Positions 31,992 to 43,161 of a stretch of DNA of 64,000 nt are shown piece after piece. The notes below the pieces were generated by a model. It had not been told where the DNA came from. It searched no databases and was given only the letters and a program-made list of their open reading frames with translations. Positions within the stretch are counted from its first letter, which is position 1, and every line of letters begins with the position of its first letter. The stretch is from Micromonospora cathayae (GTDB lineage Bacteria > Actinomycetota > Actinomycetes > Mycobacteriales > Micromonosporaceae), in assembly GCF_028993575.1 (NCBI RefSeq), contig NZ_CP118615.1, forward strand, positions 3,658,001-3,722,000. Direction: 5' to 3'. The translations under genes and the position numbers were made by a program.

Positions 31992-33812
31992 GTGGACAGC
32001 AGCCGGATCAGCGAGCACGGCTTCCTGGCCGACGGCGGCACCGCCGCCCTGGTCGACCGGGCCGGCAGCGTGAACTGGTGGTGCCCGTACCGGTTCGACG
32101 CGCCCTCGGTCTTCGGGCGGCTGCTCGACGACGACGCGGGGCACTGGTCGATCGCCCCGGACGGGGCGGCCGGGTGCGAACGCGCGTACCTGGACGACAC
32201 GCTGGTGCTGCGTACCGTCTTCACCACCCGGCACGGCGCGGTCGCCGTCACCGACGCGCTGGCCCTGGAGCCGGGCGCCCGGGGGCACGAGATCGGTCGC
32301 CGGCCGCCCCGGATGCTGGCCCGCGTCGTGCAGGGGCTCTCCGGCACCGTCCGGATGCGACTGCACTACCGGCCCCGCTTCGAGTACGGCCGGGTGACGG
32401 CGTTCCTGACCGTCCGCGACGGCCTGGTCGAGGCGACCGCCGGCGCGGCCACCCTGCGGCTGCGCAGCGACGTGCCGGTGGAGTTCGGGGTGGGTGAGGC
32501 GACCACCCGGTTCGACGTCCGGGCCGGCGAGACGTACGGGTTCACCTGCGCCTTCACTCCCACCTACGACGGCGGCCGGCCGACCGTGCCGGCCGCCGGC
32601 CGGGTGCTGGCCGACGCCACCACCGGCTGGCGGTCCTGGGCGGACCTGCACGACTACCGGGGCCGCTACCGCGCCGAGGTGCGGCGCAGCGCGATGGTGG
32701 TGCAGGGGATGACCTACCAGCCCAGCGGGGCGGTGGTCGCGGCGGCCACCACCTCGCTGCCGGAGGAACCCGGCGGGGACCGCAACTACGACTACCGCTA
32801 CGTGTGGGTCCGCGACTTCAGCCTCACCCTCCAGGCGCTGTGGCGCGCGGCCTGTCCGGACGAGGCGAACCGGCAGTTCGCCTGGGTGGCCCGCGCGATG
32901 GGCCGGATCGACGGCGAGCCCGCGCCGATCATGTACGGCGTCGAGGGCGAACGTGACCTGACCGAACACCGCCTCGACCACCTGCGCGGGTACGCCGACA
33001 GCCGGCCGGTGTTCGTCGGCAACGACGCCTGGCGGCAACGGCAGTCCGACGTGCTCGGCGAGGTGCTCGACGCGGCCTGGCTGATGCGGCACTACCTGGA
33101 CCCGATGTCGGCCGAGGTGCGTACCCTGCTGCGCGCCCTGGCCGACCAGGCGGCCACCGACTGGCGACGGCCGGACGCCGGCATGTGGGAGGCCCGGGAC
33201 GCCGAACGGCACTACGTCTCGTCGAAGGTGCAGTGCTGGACGGCGCTGGACCGGGCGGTGCGCTTCGGTCCGCGACTCGGTGACGCGGCGGACGTGGCCC
33301 GCTGGGCGGCGGCCCGGGACGCCGTCCGGGAGGCGGTGCTGACCCGGGGCTGGAACGACCGGCTCGGCGCGTACGCCGGGGCGTTCGACTCCGCCGACCT
33401 GGACGCCTCGGTCCTGATCATGCCGCTGGTCGGCTTTCTGCCGGCCGAGGACCCCCGGATGCGGGCCACCATGGACCTGGTCGAGCGGCGACTGTCGCAC
33501 GACGGGCTGCTGCGGCGCTGGGACGGCGACCCGGCCGGTTTCGTGATCTGCTCGTTCTGGCTGGTCGGCTGCCTGGCCCTGGCCGGGGAGCAGGACCGGG
33601 CCGAGCGGCTGTTCGAGCAGCTCGTGGCGCGGGTCAACGACCTGGGGCTGTTCGCCGAGCAGATCGACCCGGTGACCGGCGAGCAACTCGGCAACTTCCC
33701 GCAGGCGTTCTCCCACATCGGACTGATCAATGCGGCCTGGCGGCTGACCGAATGCGCCGACCGGGCCCGCACCCGGGCCGTCCGGCAGCCCGCCGGGGAG
33801 CGGACCCGGTGA
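31992..33812 (+). CDS. Glycoside hydrolase family 15 (glucoamylase/trehalase-like)
   Basis: 606 aa from GTG 31992. No signal peptide is present, so it is intracellular. The N-terminal beta domain (ISEHGFLADGGTAALVDRAGSVNWWCPYRFD) is followed by an (alpha/alpha)6 barrel with YDYRYVWVRDFS and PDAGMWEARD, the first catalytic glutamate region. The second is in EEQIDPVTGEQLGNFPQAFSH-like C-terminal sequence (LFAEQIDPVTGEQLGNF). Members of this subgroup cleave alpha-glucans or trehalose, and actinobacterial relatives have been shown to be trehalases (family knowledge). Which of the two applies is undecided. Confidence 0.88.
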   Translation: MDSSRISEHGFLADGGTAALVDRAGSVNWWCPYRFDAPSVFGRLLDDDAGHWSIAPDGAAGCERAYLDDTLVLRTVFTTRHGAVAVTDALALEPGARGHEIGRRPPRMLARVVQGLSGTVRMRLHYRPRFEYGRVTAFLTVRDGLVEATAGAATLRLRSDVPVEFGVGEATTRFDVRAGETYGFTCAFTPTYDGGRPTVPAAGRVLADATTGWRSWADLHDYRGRYRAEVRRSAMVVQGMTYQPSGAVVAAATTSLPEEPGGDRNYDYRYVWVRDFSLTLQALWRAACPDEANRQFAWVARAMGRIDGEPAPIMYGVEGERDLTEHRLDHLRGYADSRPVFVGNDAWRQRQSDVLGEVLDAAWLMRHYLDPMSAEVRTLLRALADQAATDWRRPDAGMWEARDAERHYVSSKVQCWTALDRAVRFGPRLGDAADVARWAAARDAVREAVLTRGWNDRLGAYAGAFDSADLDASVLIMPLVGFLPAEDPRMRATMDLVERRLSHDGLLRRWDGDPAGFVICSFWLVGCLALAGEQDRAERLFEQLVARVNDLGLFAEQIDPVTGEQLGNFPQAFSHIGLINAAWRLTECADRARTRAVRQPAGERTR

Positions 33813-33930
33813 CGCCCGGGGTGGCCCGCGACGGGCCGGTCCACGCGACACCGAGGGGCCGGCGCGCCGGGCGTCGCCCCGGGACACCGCCCGTGCCGAC
33901 CGGTGCGGGTCCGACGGAAGGAGCAGGACC

Positions 33931-34710
33931 ATGACCGGACGACTGGCCGGGAAGACCGCCCTGATCACCGGCTCGGACTCGGGGATCGGGCAGGCCACGG
34001 CGATCGAGTTCGGGCGGGAGGGTGCCGACGTGGTGGTGCACTACCTGCACGACCACGACGGGGCGAACCGGACCCGCGACCAGGTCGAGGCGGCCGGTCG
34101 GCGGGCGGTGGTGATCCAGGGCGACATCACCGACGAGCGTCAGGTGGAGTCGATGTTCGACGAGGCGGTCGCCGAGTTCGGCACCCTGGACATCCTGATG
34201 AACGACGCCGGGGTGGACGCGTCCGGCATCCCGGTGGCCGACCTGGACACCGAGACCTGGGACCGGGCGATCCGGACCAACGTCTACGGGGCGTTCTTCT
34301 GCTCGCGGCGGTTCGTCCGGCACCGTCGGGACGCCGGCGGCGGCGGGAAGATCATCAACGTCACCTCGATCCACCAGGAGGTGGCCCGGGCCGGCGGCGC
34401 GGACTACGACGCCAGCAAGGGGGCGATGCTGGAGTTCGCCAAGAGCCTGGCCCTGGAGGTCGCCCCGATGCGGATGAACGTCAACAACATCGGGCCGGGC
34501 ATGGTGCTCACCCCGTTCAACCAGAAGGCCATCGACGACCCGCAGTACCTCGAGGAGCAGGTGCAGAGCATCCCGTGGAAGCGGGCCGCCGAGCCGCGGG
34601 AGATCGGCCGGCTGGCGGTCTTCCTCGCCAGCGACGAGGCCGACTATGTCACCGGCAGCACGTACTTCATGGACGGTGGGCTGATGCAGAACCAGGGCCA
34701 GGGCGCCTGA
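33931..34710 (+). CDS. Short-chain dehydrogenase (glucose 1-dehydrogenase-like)
   Basis: 259 aa from ATG 33931 with GGAAGGAG upstream. It is a classical SDR with cofactor loop TGSDSGIG, NDAG in place of NNAG, the catalytic YDASK and PG motif following NNIGPG. The C-terminal GSTYFMDGG is typical of glucose-1-dehydrogenase-like and related SDRs. The substrate is unknown. It follows GH15 by 118 bp, so co-transcription is possible. A shared role in sugar oxidation is only a suggestion. Confidence 0.85.
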   Translation: MTGRLAGKTALITGSDSGIGQATAIEFGREGADVVVHYLHDHDGANRTRDQVEAAGRRAVVIQGDITDERQVESMFDEAVAEFGTLDILMNDAGVDASGIPVADLDTETWDRAIRTNVYGAFFCSRRFVRHRRDAGGGGKIINVTSIHQEVARAGGADYDASKGAMLEFAKSLALEVAPMRMNVNNIGPGMVLTPFNQKAIDDPQYLEEQVQSIPWKRAAEPREIGRLAVFLASDEADYVTGSTYFMDGGLMQNQGQGA

Positions 34711-34717
34711 CGCACCG

Positions 34718-34750
34718 GTGGGCCCCCGGCCGGCGCGGTCGGGGGCCCAC
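34718..34750. terminator. Bidirectional terminator between SDR and cellulase genes
   Basis: 11-bp perfect arms (GTGGGCCCCCG at 34718-34728, complement at 34740-34750) with an 11-nt loop, between convergent stops. Confidence 0.85.
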
Positions 34751-34760
34751 TCTGTCGTGG

Positions 34761-36221
<1,461 letters not shown>

Positions 36222-36285
36222 TCACCCGCAGGCAACGATCTTCTGCTATACCCGGGACGACGAGGTCCTCGTCGGGGGAGGTGCG

Positions 36286-36795
36286 ATGCAGCTGGTGATC
36301 ACGGCGGACACGCACGTACCCCACCGGGCGCGGGACCTGCCCGACCCGCTCTGGGCGGCCGTCGACGCCGCCGACGTGGTGCTGCACGCCGGGGACTGGG
36401 TCGACGTCGCGCTCCTCGACGCCGTCGAGGCCCGGGCCCGCCGGCTGGTCGCCGTGTACGGCAACAACGACGGCCCGCCCCTGCGCGCCCGACTGCCCGA
36501 GGTGGCCCGGGTCGAACTGGCCGGACTCCGGATCGCCGTGGTGCACGAGACCGGGCCGCGTACCGGCCGGGAGGCCCGCTGCGCCGCCCGGTTCCCCGAC
36601 TGCGACCTGCTGGTCTTCGGTCACTCGCACATCCCCTGGGACACCGTCGCGCCGGGCGGGCTGCGCCTGCTCAACCCCGGATCGCCCACCGACCGGCGGG
36701 CCCAGCCGTACGCCACCTACCTGACCGCCCGGGTGCTGGCCGGTCGGCTCGACCGGGTCGTACTGCACCGGCTGCCCCGACGTACCGGTCCCTGA
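36286..36795 (+). CDS. YfcE/MJ0936-type metallophosphoesterase
   Basis: 169 aa from ATG 36286 with GGGGGAGG upstream. Calcineurin-like metal ligands are all visible: DTHVP, GDW (in HAGDW), GNND, VVHE and GHSH. At about 170 aa it is the minimal single-domain type, which hydrolyses phosphodiesters such as bis-pNPP or cyclic nucleotides in vitro. The physiological substrate is unknown. TATACC at 36247-36252 may be its -10 element. Confidence 0.85.
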   Translation: MQLVITADTHVPHRARDLPDPLWAAVDAADVVLHAGDWVDVALLDAVEARARRLVAVYGNNDGPPLRARLPEVARVELAGLRIAVVHETGPRTGREARCAARFPDCDLLVFGHSHIPWDTVAPGGLRLLNPGSPTDRRAQPYATYLTARVLAGRLDRVVLHRLPRRTGP

Positions 36796-36856
36796 CCCCG
36801 ACCGGTCTCCCGGCGTGCCGGTGCGGCCCGCACCACCCACCGCATACGATCACGCG

Positions 36857-37816
36857 GTGACTGGGGAGCGCGCGCGGGTGATCGTGGTGGGAGCCGGTGT
36901 CGCCGGGGTGGCGTGTGCCCGGGAACTGGCCGACGCCGGCATCCCGGTGGAGATCCGGGAACGGGCCCGGGTCGCCGGGGGACGGCTCGCCAGCAAACGC
37001 TTCGACGGCCGCCCCGCCGACATCGGGGCCGCCTACCTCACCGTCGACGACCCGGACTTCGCCCGGGTCGTCGACGGCTGGCGGGCCGCCGGTCTGGCCC
37101 GCGAGTGGACCGACACCTTCGTCGCGTACGGGCCGGACGGTCGGCGCACGGTGCCCGGCCCGATGCGCTGGGCCGCCCCGCGCGGACTGCGCTCCCTGGT
37201 GACCGACCTCGCGGCGGGACTACCGGTGGTGGTCGACCGGCTGGTGCTCGGCGTGGAACCCGGCCCGGCCGTCGACGGTACGGCCTGTGACGCGGTGGTG
37301 CTCGCCATGCCCGGCCCGCAGGCGGCGCTGCTGCTCGACCCGGCGCTGGCCGCGTCGACCCGGGCGGCGCAGGCCCAGCAGTGGACGTCCACCCTGGCCG
37401 CCGTGCTGCGGTTCCCGCGCCGCACCTGGGCCGACTTCGCCGGCGCCTTCGTCAACGACCACCCCGTGCTGACCCTGGTCTGCGACGACGGGGACCGGCG
37501 CGGGGACGGCGAACCCGTGCTGGTGGCCCACACCACGGCCGAGTTCGCCGGGCGGTACCTGCTCCAGCCGACCACCGCCGCACCCGCCGTCGAACAGGCC
37601 GTCCGGGACCTGCTCGCCCTTCCCGACCCGGCCGACCTGGTGCACGTGCACCGCTGGACGTACGCCAAGCCGACCTCGGGACCGGGCGGGACGTACCACC
37701 TGGACGACGACGGGGTGGGGCTGGCCGGGGACGTCTTCGGTACGCCCCGGGTGCAGACCGCCTGGCTGTCCGGCCGGACGCTGGGCCGGGAACTGGCCGC
37801 GCGGCTGAGCGGCTGA
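36857..37816 (+). CDS. FAD-dependent oxidoreductase, renalase-like
   Basis: 319 aa from GTG 36857. The N-terminal dinucleotide loop VVGAGVAGVACARELADAG and the second flavin motif ERARVAGGRLASKR are clear, and the C-terminal flavin segment LAGDVFGTPRVQTAWLSG is present. The short length and GRLASKR signature fit the bacterial renalase-like amine-oxidase branch, which repairs aberrant dihydronicotinamides (family knowledge). TACGAT lies 6 bp before GTG with no ribosome binding site, so the transcript is probably leaderless. Confidence 0.78.
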   Translation: MTGERARVIVVGAGVAGVACARELADAGIPVEIRERARVAGGRLASKRFDGRPADIGAAYLTVDDPDFARVVDGWRAAGLAREWTDTFVAYGPDGRRTVPGPMRWAAPRGLRSLVTDLAAGLPVVVDRLVLGVEPGPAVDGTACDAVVLAMPGPQAALLLDPALAASTRAAQAQQWTSTLAAVLRFPRRTWADFAGAFVNDHPVLTLVCDDGDRRGDGEPVLVAHTTAEFAGRYLLQPTTAAPAVEQAVRDLLALPDPADLVHVHRWTYAKPTSGPGGTYHLDDDGVGLAGDVFGTPRVQTAWLSGRTLGRELAARLSG

Positions 37817-37890
37817 GACTCAGGCGGGGCCGGTCCGCGGCTGCGGCTGACCGGCTGAGCGGCTGAGCGGCTGAAGCTCAGGCGGGGGCC
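37806..37890. repeat. GCGGCTGA short repeats with a flanking direct duplication
   Basis: Copies of GCGGCTGA cluster at the convergent 3' ends of the renalase-like and antiporter genes. The block GAGCGGCTGAGACTCAGG near 37808 recurs as GAGCGGCTGAAGCTCAGG near 37864. The second copy carries the antiporter stop codon. Confidence 0.6.
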
Positions 37891-39158
37891 GGCTGCGGGC
37901 GTTCGGCGGGGTCGCTGGTGCGTTGGCCGTCCCGGTCGAGGAGCTGCATGACCGGGGTGGCCGCGATCCCGTGCACCACCACCGACACGATCACCACCAA
38001 GCCGACCGTGGCCCACAGCAGGTCCGCCTGGGCAAAGTCCGCCTTGGTGGTGGCGTAGGCCAGGTAGTAGAACGAGCCGACGCCCCGGATGCCGAACGAC
38101 GCGATGACCCAGTGCTCGGCCGGCCGGCCGGGCGCGCCGCGCAGGGACAGCCAGCCGAACAGCGGCCGGATCACGAAGATCAACGCTAGGCCGACCAGGG
38201 CGGCCGGCCAGGTCAACGCGCTCAGCAGGCCGCCGACCACCGCCCCGCCGAAGAGCAGGAGCAGCAGGACGGTCAGCAGCCGCTCGACCTGCTCGGCGAA
38301 GTCGTGCAGGACCGCGTGGAACTCGTGGTTCCGTTCCGCCGCGCGGATCGCCCGGGCGGCGACGAAGACGGCCAGGAAACCGTACCCGCTGACCAACTCG
38401 ACCAGCCCGTACGCCAGGAAGGTCGCGGCCAGCGCGAGGAAGCCCTCGGCGTGCCGGGCCAGGCGCAGCTCGCTGGGCGCCCGGAAGAACAGCTTGCCGA
38501 GCAGCCAGCCGACCAGCCAGCCGCCGACCACCCCGGCGGCGATCTTCCAGAGCACGTCGACGGTGAACCAGCGGGCCAGCCAGTCGGCCGGGGCGAGGCT
38601 GGTGGAGGCGATGGCGATGGCCGCGTACACGAACGGGAAGGCCAGTCCGTCGTTGAGACCGGCCTCGGAGGTCAGGGCGAAGCGGACCTCGTCCTCGGAG
38701 TCCTCCACGTCGGTCGGCTCACCCACCTGCACGTCGGAGGCGAGCACCGGGTCGGTCGGGGCGAGCGCGGCGGCGAGCAGCAGCGCGGCGGCCGGCACCA
38801 GACCGGCCCACCACCAGCCGAGCAGTGCGACGGTGGCGATGCACAGCGGCATCGCGATGGCCAGCAGCCGCCAGGTGGACGACCAGCGTCGCCAGCTCAA
38901 CGGCCGGTCGATCTTGAGGCCCGCGCCCATCAGCGCGACGATCACCCCGATCTCGGTGAGGTGGGTGGCGACGTCGGCGTGCGCCAACGGGTCCGGCACA
39001 GGTAGTCCGGTGGGCAACAGGAAGATCAACATACCGAGGCCGAGGAAGGCGATCGGCATGGACAACGGACGGCGTTCCAGCATCCGGGGGAGCACCCCGG
39101 CGAGCAGCGACCCGACGCCCAGTACCGCGAGCGAGACGTCCACCGGTTCCAGTTCCAC
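37878..39158 (-). CDS. Na+(K+)/H+ antiporter, CPA1/NhaP type
   Basis: 426 aa from GTG 39158 with GGAG upstream. Twelve or so transmembrane helices carry CPA-family hallmarks: LAPTDPVLASDVQVG (the TDP motif of TM4), then EVRFALTSEAGLNDGLAFPFV (the ND motif of the ion site), and FGIRGVGSFYYL (the helix-10 RG arginine). It exchanges sodium or potassium for protons across the membrane for pH and salt homeostasis. The C-terminal cytosolic tail is short (about 20 aa), unlike regulated plant or animal exchangers. Confidence 0.9.
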   Translation of the reverse strand: MELEPVDVSLAVLGVGSLLAGVLPRMLERRPLSMPIAFLGLGMLIFLLPTGLPVPDPLAHADVATHLTEIGVIVALMGAGLKIDRPLSWRRWSSTWRLLAIAMPLCIATVALLGWWWAGLVPAAALLLAAALAPTDPVLASDVQVGEPTDVEDSEDEVRFALTSEAGLNDGLAFPFVYAAIAIASTSLAPADWLARWFTVDVLWKIAAGVVGGWLVGWLLGKLFFRAPSELRLARHAEGFLALAATFLAYGLVELVSGYGFLAVFVAARAIRAAERNHEFHAVLHDFAEQVERLLTVLLLLLFGGAVVGGLLSALTWPAALVGLALIFVIRPLFGWLSLRGAPGRPAEHWVIASFGIRGVGSFYYLAYATTKADFAQADLLWATVGLVVIVSVVVHGIAATPVMQLLDRDGQRTSDPAERPQPAPA

Positions 39159-39288
39159 GACTCCACCCTTCGCGCCGTCCGGGGCACCCGGGCAGGCGGA
39201 GAGCAACTGTGCCCAGCGGAGCCGGTGAATATGCCTTCGCGTTCACCTTCGCGGCGCGGGCGACCGGGTGGCCGGTGGTCGGTGGCGG

Positions 39289-41412
39289 TCAGCCGGGCGG
39301 GATGAGGATCTCGAACCAGACCGTGGAACCGCGCACCGTCGGATCCGTACCCCAGGCGTCGCTGAGCTGCTCGATCAGCCCCAGACCCCGCCCCCGGCTG
39401 CTCAGCGTGTCGGTCTGCGCCCGGGTCACGGTGCCCCGGGTGCCGGAGTCGGCGACCGACACCAGCAGCCGCTCCGGGCTGAGGTCGATCTCCACCCGGG
39501 CGGCGGTGCCGGCGTGCAGCAGGGCGTTGGTGGTCAGCTCGCTGGTGCACAGCACCGCCGCCCCGATGATCGACTCAGGCACCCGCCAGGTGGACAACTG
39601 CGCCGTCATCCAGTGCCGGACCCGGCTCGGCGCGGTCGGCTCCGCCGGCACCTCCATGCTCGCCGACCGGCTGGGCATCAGCGCGTGCTCGACCGCCAGC
39701 ACGGCCACGTCGTCCTCGGTGGCCCCGGGCACCGCCCCGGTGGCGACCGCGCAGAGCGCCCGGGGATCGCCGCTGGCCGCCCCGGCGACCGCCCCGGCCA
39801 GCCCGGCCAGCCCCACCGACAGGCTCTGCCGGCGGCGCTCCACCACACCGTCGCTGAACAGCAGCAGAGTGTCCCCCGGGGTGAACGGGACGGTGCTGGT
39901 GCCGGGCCGGCAACCCAGCCCCAGCGGCGCGCCACTGGGGACGTCCAGGTACACCGCCGAGGGCTCGTCGTCCGGAGAGGCGCACCGGCGCAGCAGCGGG
40001 GCCGGATGCCCGGCGCTGGCCAGGGTGAGCTGTTCCCGGTCCGCGTCGATCACCCCGAACACCACGGTCACGAAGAGTTCGTGGGTGCCGCCCTCGGCGC
40101 CCAGGCTGGCCACCAGCCGGTCCAGCGACGCCAGCACGGCGTCCGGACGCGGATCGGTCAGGGCCAGGGCGCGCAGTGCCGCCCGTACCTGCCCCATCCG
40201 GGCCGCGGCCTGCACGTCGTGGCCGGCCACGTCGCCCAGCACCACGCCCAGCCGGCCGTCGGGCAGCAGGAACGCGTCGTAGAAGTCCCCACCGGCGGCG
40301 TTGCCGTCCACTCCCGGGTCGTACCGGGCGGCGATCCGCAGCCGGGGCAGATCCGGCAGGTGCTCCGGCAGCATGCTGCGTTGCAGCAACTGGGCGGTAC
40401 CGTGCTGGGTCTCGAACCGGCGGGCCCGCTCGGCGGCCTGCCCGACCAGCTCCGCCGAGGCGGTCAGCAGCGCCCGCTCGGCGGCGGACCAGGGATGCGC
40501 CCGCTGGTAGCCGACGCTCAGCCCGCCACGCAGCACCGAGGTGCGCAGCGGCAGCGCCGCCAGGGCCCGGATCTTCTGGTCGTGCCGGTCCGCCGCCGCC
40601 TCGGCGAGGGGCTGGCCGTCCGCGGTGAAGCTGGGCACCCCGGTACGCGCGGTCACCACCAGCGGCCCGGGGGAGTCGTCCGGCGCGCGCCGCCAGAGCG
40701 GGGGGAGCCGCTCGTCGGCCTCGTCGAGCAGCTCGCCCCGGACGCGCCGGACGAGCCGCCAGCCGCCGCCGTCGTCCACCGCGAAGGCCACCCGGTCGGC
40801 GTCGAAGGAATCCAGCGTGTACCGCAGCGCGACCCGGGCCACGTCGTCCAGGGTGAGCGTGCCGGACAGGGCGGCGGCCAGCTCGCTCAGGCTCTGCAGC
40901 TGCTCGGTCACCTGGGTGGTCTCGGCCGCCACGGTCAGCACGCCCACCACCGTCCCGGCGCTGTCGCGTACCGGGGAACAGCCCCGGGTGAAGACGGCCT
41001 GCTCCACCACCCCGGAACCGTGCCGGACGATCGGCAGGATCGTCTCCCTGCCCAGCGCCGACCGGCCCTCGTGGAAGCTGCGTTCGACCAGGTCACCGAT
41101 GCCCGGCAGGTGCCACACGTCGGCGAAGACCTCGGCCGCCGGGCGGCCGATCGCCGGGTGCGCCGTCCCGACCAGCTCGGCGTAGCCGTCGTTGTAGAGC
41201 AGCCGGAACTCCGCACCGAGGGTCAGCGCCATCGGCACCGGTGAGGCGAGGACGAGGTCGACGACGGCGCGTACCGCCGGGTCCCACCGCTCGATCGGCC
41301 CGAGTGGGGTGCCGGCCCACGGGTGACCGAGGACGAGCGCCGCCGTGCCGGCGGCGGAGGCCCCCGGGATCGGGGCGGGTGAAGCGGGGACGTGCCCGAC
41401 CGTGCCTGGCAT
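39289..41412 (-). CDS. PAS-GAF-SpoIIE phosphatase with C-terminal anti-sigma-type kinase domain
   Basis: 707 aa from ATG 41412. Four modules are seen in order. A PAS domain (about 35-165, EFRLLYNDGYAELVG) and a GAF domain (about 180-335) come first. The PP2C/SpoIIE phosphatase (about 365-560) has metal motifs GGDFYDAF, GDVAGHDVQAA and LLFSDGVVE. An RsbW-like HATPase (about 595-705) follows with SELTTNALLHA and RGRGLGLI. Such proteins control partner-switching pathways by dephosphorylating an anti-anti-sigma factor and phosphorylating or binding it through the kinase part. No partner gene is adjacent. The ribosome binding site is weak. Confidence 0.88.
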   Translation of the reverse strand: MPGTVGHVPASPAPIPGASAAGTAALVLGHPWAGTPLGPIERWDPAVRAVVDLVLASPVPMALTLGAEFRLLYNDGYAELVGTAHPAIGRPAAEVFADVWHLPGIGDLVERSFHEGRSALGRETILPIVRHGSGVVEQAVFTRGCSPVRDSAGTVVGVLTVAAETTQVTEQLQSLSELAAALSGTLTLDDVARVALRYTLDSFDADRVAFAVDDGGGWRLVRRVRGELLDEADERLPPLWRRAPDDSPGPLVVTARTGVPSFTADGQPLAEAAADRHDQKIRALAALPLRTSVLRGGLSVGYQRAHPWSAAERALLTASAELVGQAAERARRFETQHGTAQLLQRSMLPEHLPDLPRLRIAARYDPGVDGNAAGGDFYDAFLLPDGRLGVVLGDVAGHDVQAAARMGQVRAALRALALTDPRPDAVLASLDRLVASLGAEGGTHELFVTVVFGVIDADREQLTLASAGHPAPLLRRCASPDDEPSAVYLDVPSGAPLGLGCRPGTSTVPFTPGDTLLLFSDGVVERRRQSLSVGLAGLAGAVAGAASGDPRALCAVATGAVPGATEDDVAVLAVEHALMPSRSASMEVPAEPTAPSRVRHWMTAQLSTWRVPESIIGAAVLCTSELTTNALLHAGTAARVEIDLSPERLLVSVADSGTRGTVTRAQTDTLSSRGRGLGLIEQLSDAWGTDPTVRGSTVWFEILIPPG

Positions 41413-41607
41413 GTGACGCAGCCTAGCCGGCACCGTCCCGGGCTGTTCGGCTCGCGCCCCGGCCGGCGACCGCGCCGACGGCCGACGGTCCGCGTCCGAC
41501 GTCCCGGCCAGGACCCCAATGTCCGGTAAAACAGCAGCTCAGCGGCGGGTTGGTGCTTCTCCGGCGGGGTATGCGGGCGGCGCAGACCAGGCGACAGGAG
41601 GGACGTC

Positions 41608-42456
41608 ATGCAGAAAACCCTCGCGGTCAGGCAGGTCGACATCGGCACCGCCTTGACCGACATGTGGAGGTCGGTGCTGCTCTTCGTGCCGAGGGCCATC
41701 GCCTTCATCGTGATCCTCGTGGTGGGCTGGATCATCGCCCGCTTCGTACTCAAGATCGTGGACGCGGCACTGGAACGGGTGGGGTTCGACCGGGCGGTCG
41801 AACGGGGCGGAATCAAACGGGCGTTGGAACGCACCAAGTACGACGCCAGTGACATCCTGGCCCGACTGGCGTACTACGCCGTACTGCTGTTCACCCTGCA
41901 GTTCGCCTTCGGCGTGTGGGGCCCGAACGCGATCAGCAACCTGATCTCGGGGGTGGTGAGCTGGCTGCCCCGGGCGTTCATCGCGATCGTCATCGTGGTG
42001 GTGGCCGCCGCGATCGCCAACGCGGTCCGCGACCTCGTCAGCGGGGCGCTGGGCGGGCTCTCGTACGGCAAGGTCCTGGCCGACCTGACGGCGATCTTCA
42101 TTCTCGCGCTCGGCGTGATCGCCGCGCTCAACCAGGTCGGTATCGCGACCACGGTGACCACGCCGGTGCTGATCGCGGTGCTCGCCACGGTGGCCGGCAT
42201 CCTGATCGTCGGTGTCGGCGGTGGTCTGGTGAAGCCGATGCAGGCCCGCTGGGACCGCTGGCTGGACCGGGCCGCCGAGGAGTCCCGGGCCGTCCAGATG
42301 CAGCGGCAGGCCCAGGCCGCCGGCCGGGGCGACATGGAACGGCAGATGGCCGACCGGGGTGGCGCGCAGCGGGTCTCGCCGGGGATGAGCGGCTCGACGG
42401 CTTACCGTTCCGGCGCGGCGGGGGAGGAGACCCAGCAGTTCCGCCGCACCGAATGA
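41608..42456 (+). CDS. Membrane protein with MscS-type TM-helix repeats
   Basis: 282 aa from ATG 41608 with GGAGGGA upstream. Five hydrophobic segments include two copies of the conserved TM_helix repeat. The first is around RAIAFIVILVVGWIIARFV, the second around RAFIAIVIVVVAAAIANAV. Related repeats precede MscS channels, but the MscS beta domain is missing. The C-terminus (about 225-282) is charged, Gln/Arg-rich and presumably cytosolic. A role in membrane-tension or ion handling is possible. Function is unproven. Confidence 0.72.
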   Translation: MQKTLAVRQVDIGTALTDMWRSVLLFVPRAIAFIVILVVGWIIARFVLKIVDAALERVGFDRAVERGGIKRALERTKYDASDILARLAYYAVLLFTLQFAFGVWGPNAISNLISGVVSWLPRAFIAIVIVVVAAAIANAVRDLVSGALGGLSYGKVLADLTAIFILALGVIAALNQVGIATTVTTPVLIAVLATVAGILIVGVGGGLVKPMQARWDRWLDRAAEESRAVQMQRQAQAAGRGDMERQMADRGGAQRVSPGMSGSTAYRSGAAGEETQQFRRTE

Positions 42457-42474
42457 GGCTTGACCGGTGATCGG

Positions 42475-42505
42475 GGGGAGGACGTCCGGTTCGGACGTCC
42501 TCCCC
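42475..42505. terminator. Strong terminator after the TM-helix protein gene
   Basis: 14-bp perfect arms (GGGGAGGACGTCCG at 42475-42488, complement at 42492-42505) with a 3-nt loop, between convergent genes. Confidence 0.88.
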
Positions 42506-42619
42506 GTGCCGTGCGTCCCGCCCCGGCGGCCGACCCGGGCGGTGCCGGCTGTGGGGGTGTTGGCGGCCGGCCGACCCGGGCGGTGCCGGCTGCGGCGGCC
42601 ATGGCGGCCGGCGGTGGGG

Positions 42620-42976
42620 TCAGGCGGGCCGGGCCGTCGGGCGGGCCAGGGCGCACACCGCCAGCAGACGGGTCAGCGGCCAGTCCGGGTCCGACCAGTC
42701 GACCGGCCCGGCCGGGGGAAGCCACCCGTGTTCCAGGGCCGCCGCGCGGACCCCCTCGGCGTACCCGGCCAGGGCCGCCAGGGTGAGCGGACGCCGGTCC
42801 CCGTCGAGACTGTCGCGGACGGCCGCGGCGTGCTGGTCGACCTGGGCGAGCAGGGCCGGATGGCGGGCGGCGGCGGCCAGCCCGGCGGTGCCGATCGACA
42901 CGGTCAACGCGGCGATCGTGGCCTGCGCCGCGCCCACGGCCGTCCCGGCCGCACCCCCGCTGAACTGCGCATACAT
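42620..42976 (-). CDS. Conserved-looking hypothetical protein
   Basis: 118 aa from ATG 42976 (MYAQFSGG). It is mostly helical: an Ala/Gly/Thr-rich hydrophobic stretch (about 8-40), then AALLAQVDQHAAAVRDSL-like helices. The C-terminal part contains WLPPAGPVDWSDPDWPLTRLLAVC. No ribosome binding site is visible, and a leaderless start is possible because TACCCT lies a few bases upstream. No family is assigned. Confidence 0.55.
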   Translation of the reverse strand: MYAQFSGGAAGTAVGAAQATIAALTVSIGTAGLAAAARHPALLAQVDQHAAAVRDSLDGDRRPLTLAALAGYAEGVRAAALEHGWLPPAGPVDWSDPDWPLTRLLAVCALARPTARPA

Positions 42977-43161
42977 GGGGACCGAGGGTAATCGGCCCGG
43001 CCGTCGTCCGGCGTCGGCCGGTCGGTGGGTACCGCCTCGGTCAGCGGGATGAGTCGCCCCGAGATGCGTGACCTGCCCCACTTCGGGGCACTGTGCCGGC
43101 GTGCGACGTGGGAACGCGTACGAGGTGGGGACGCACGAGGTGGGAACGCAGGGAGGCACCG

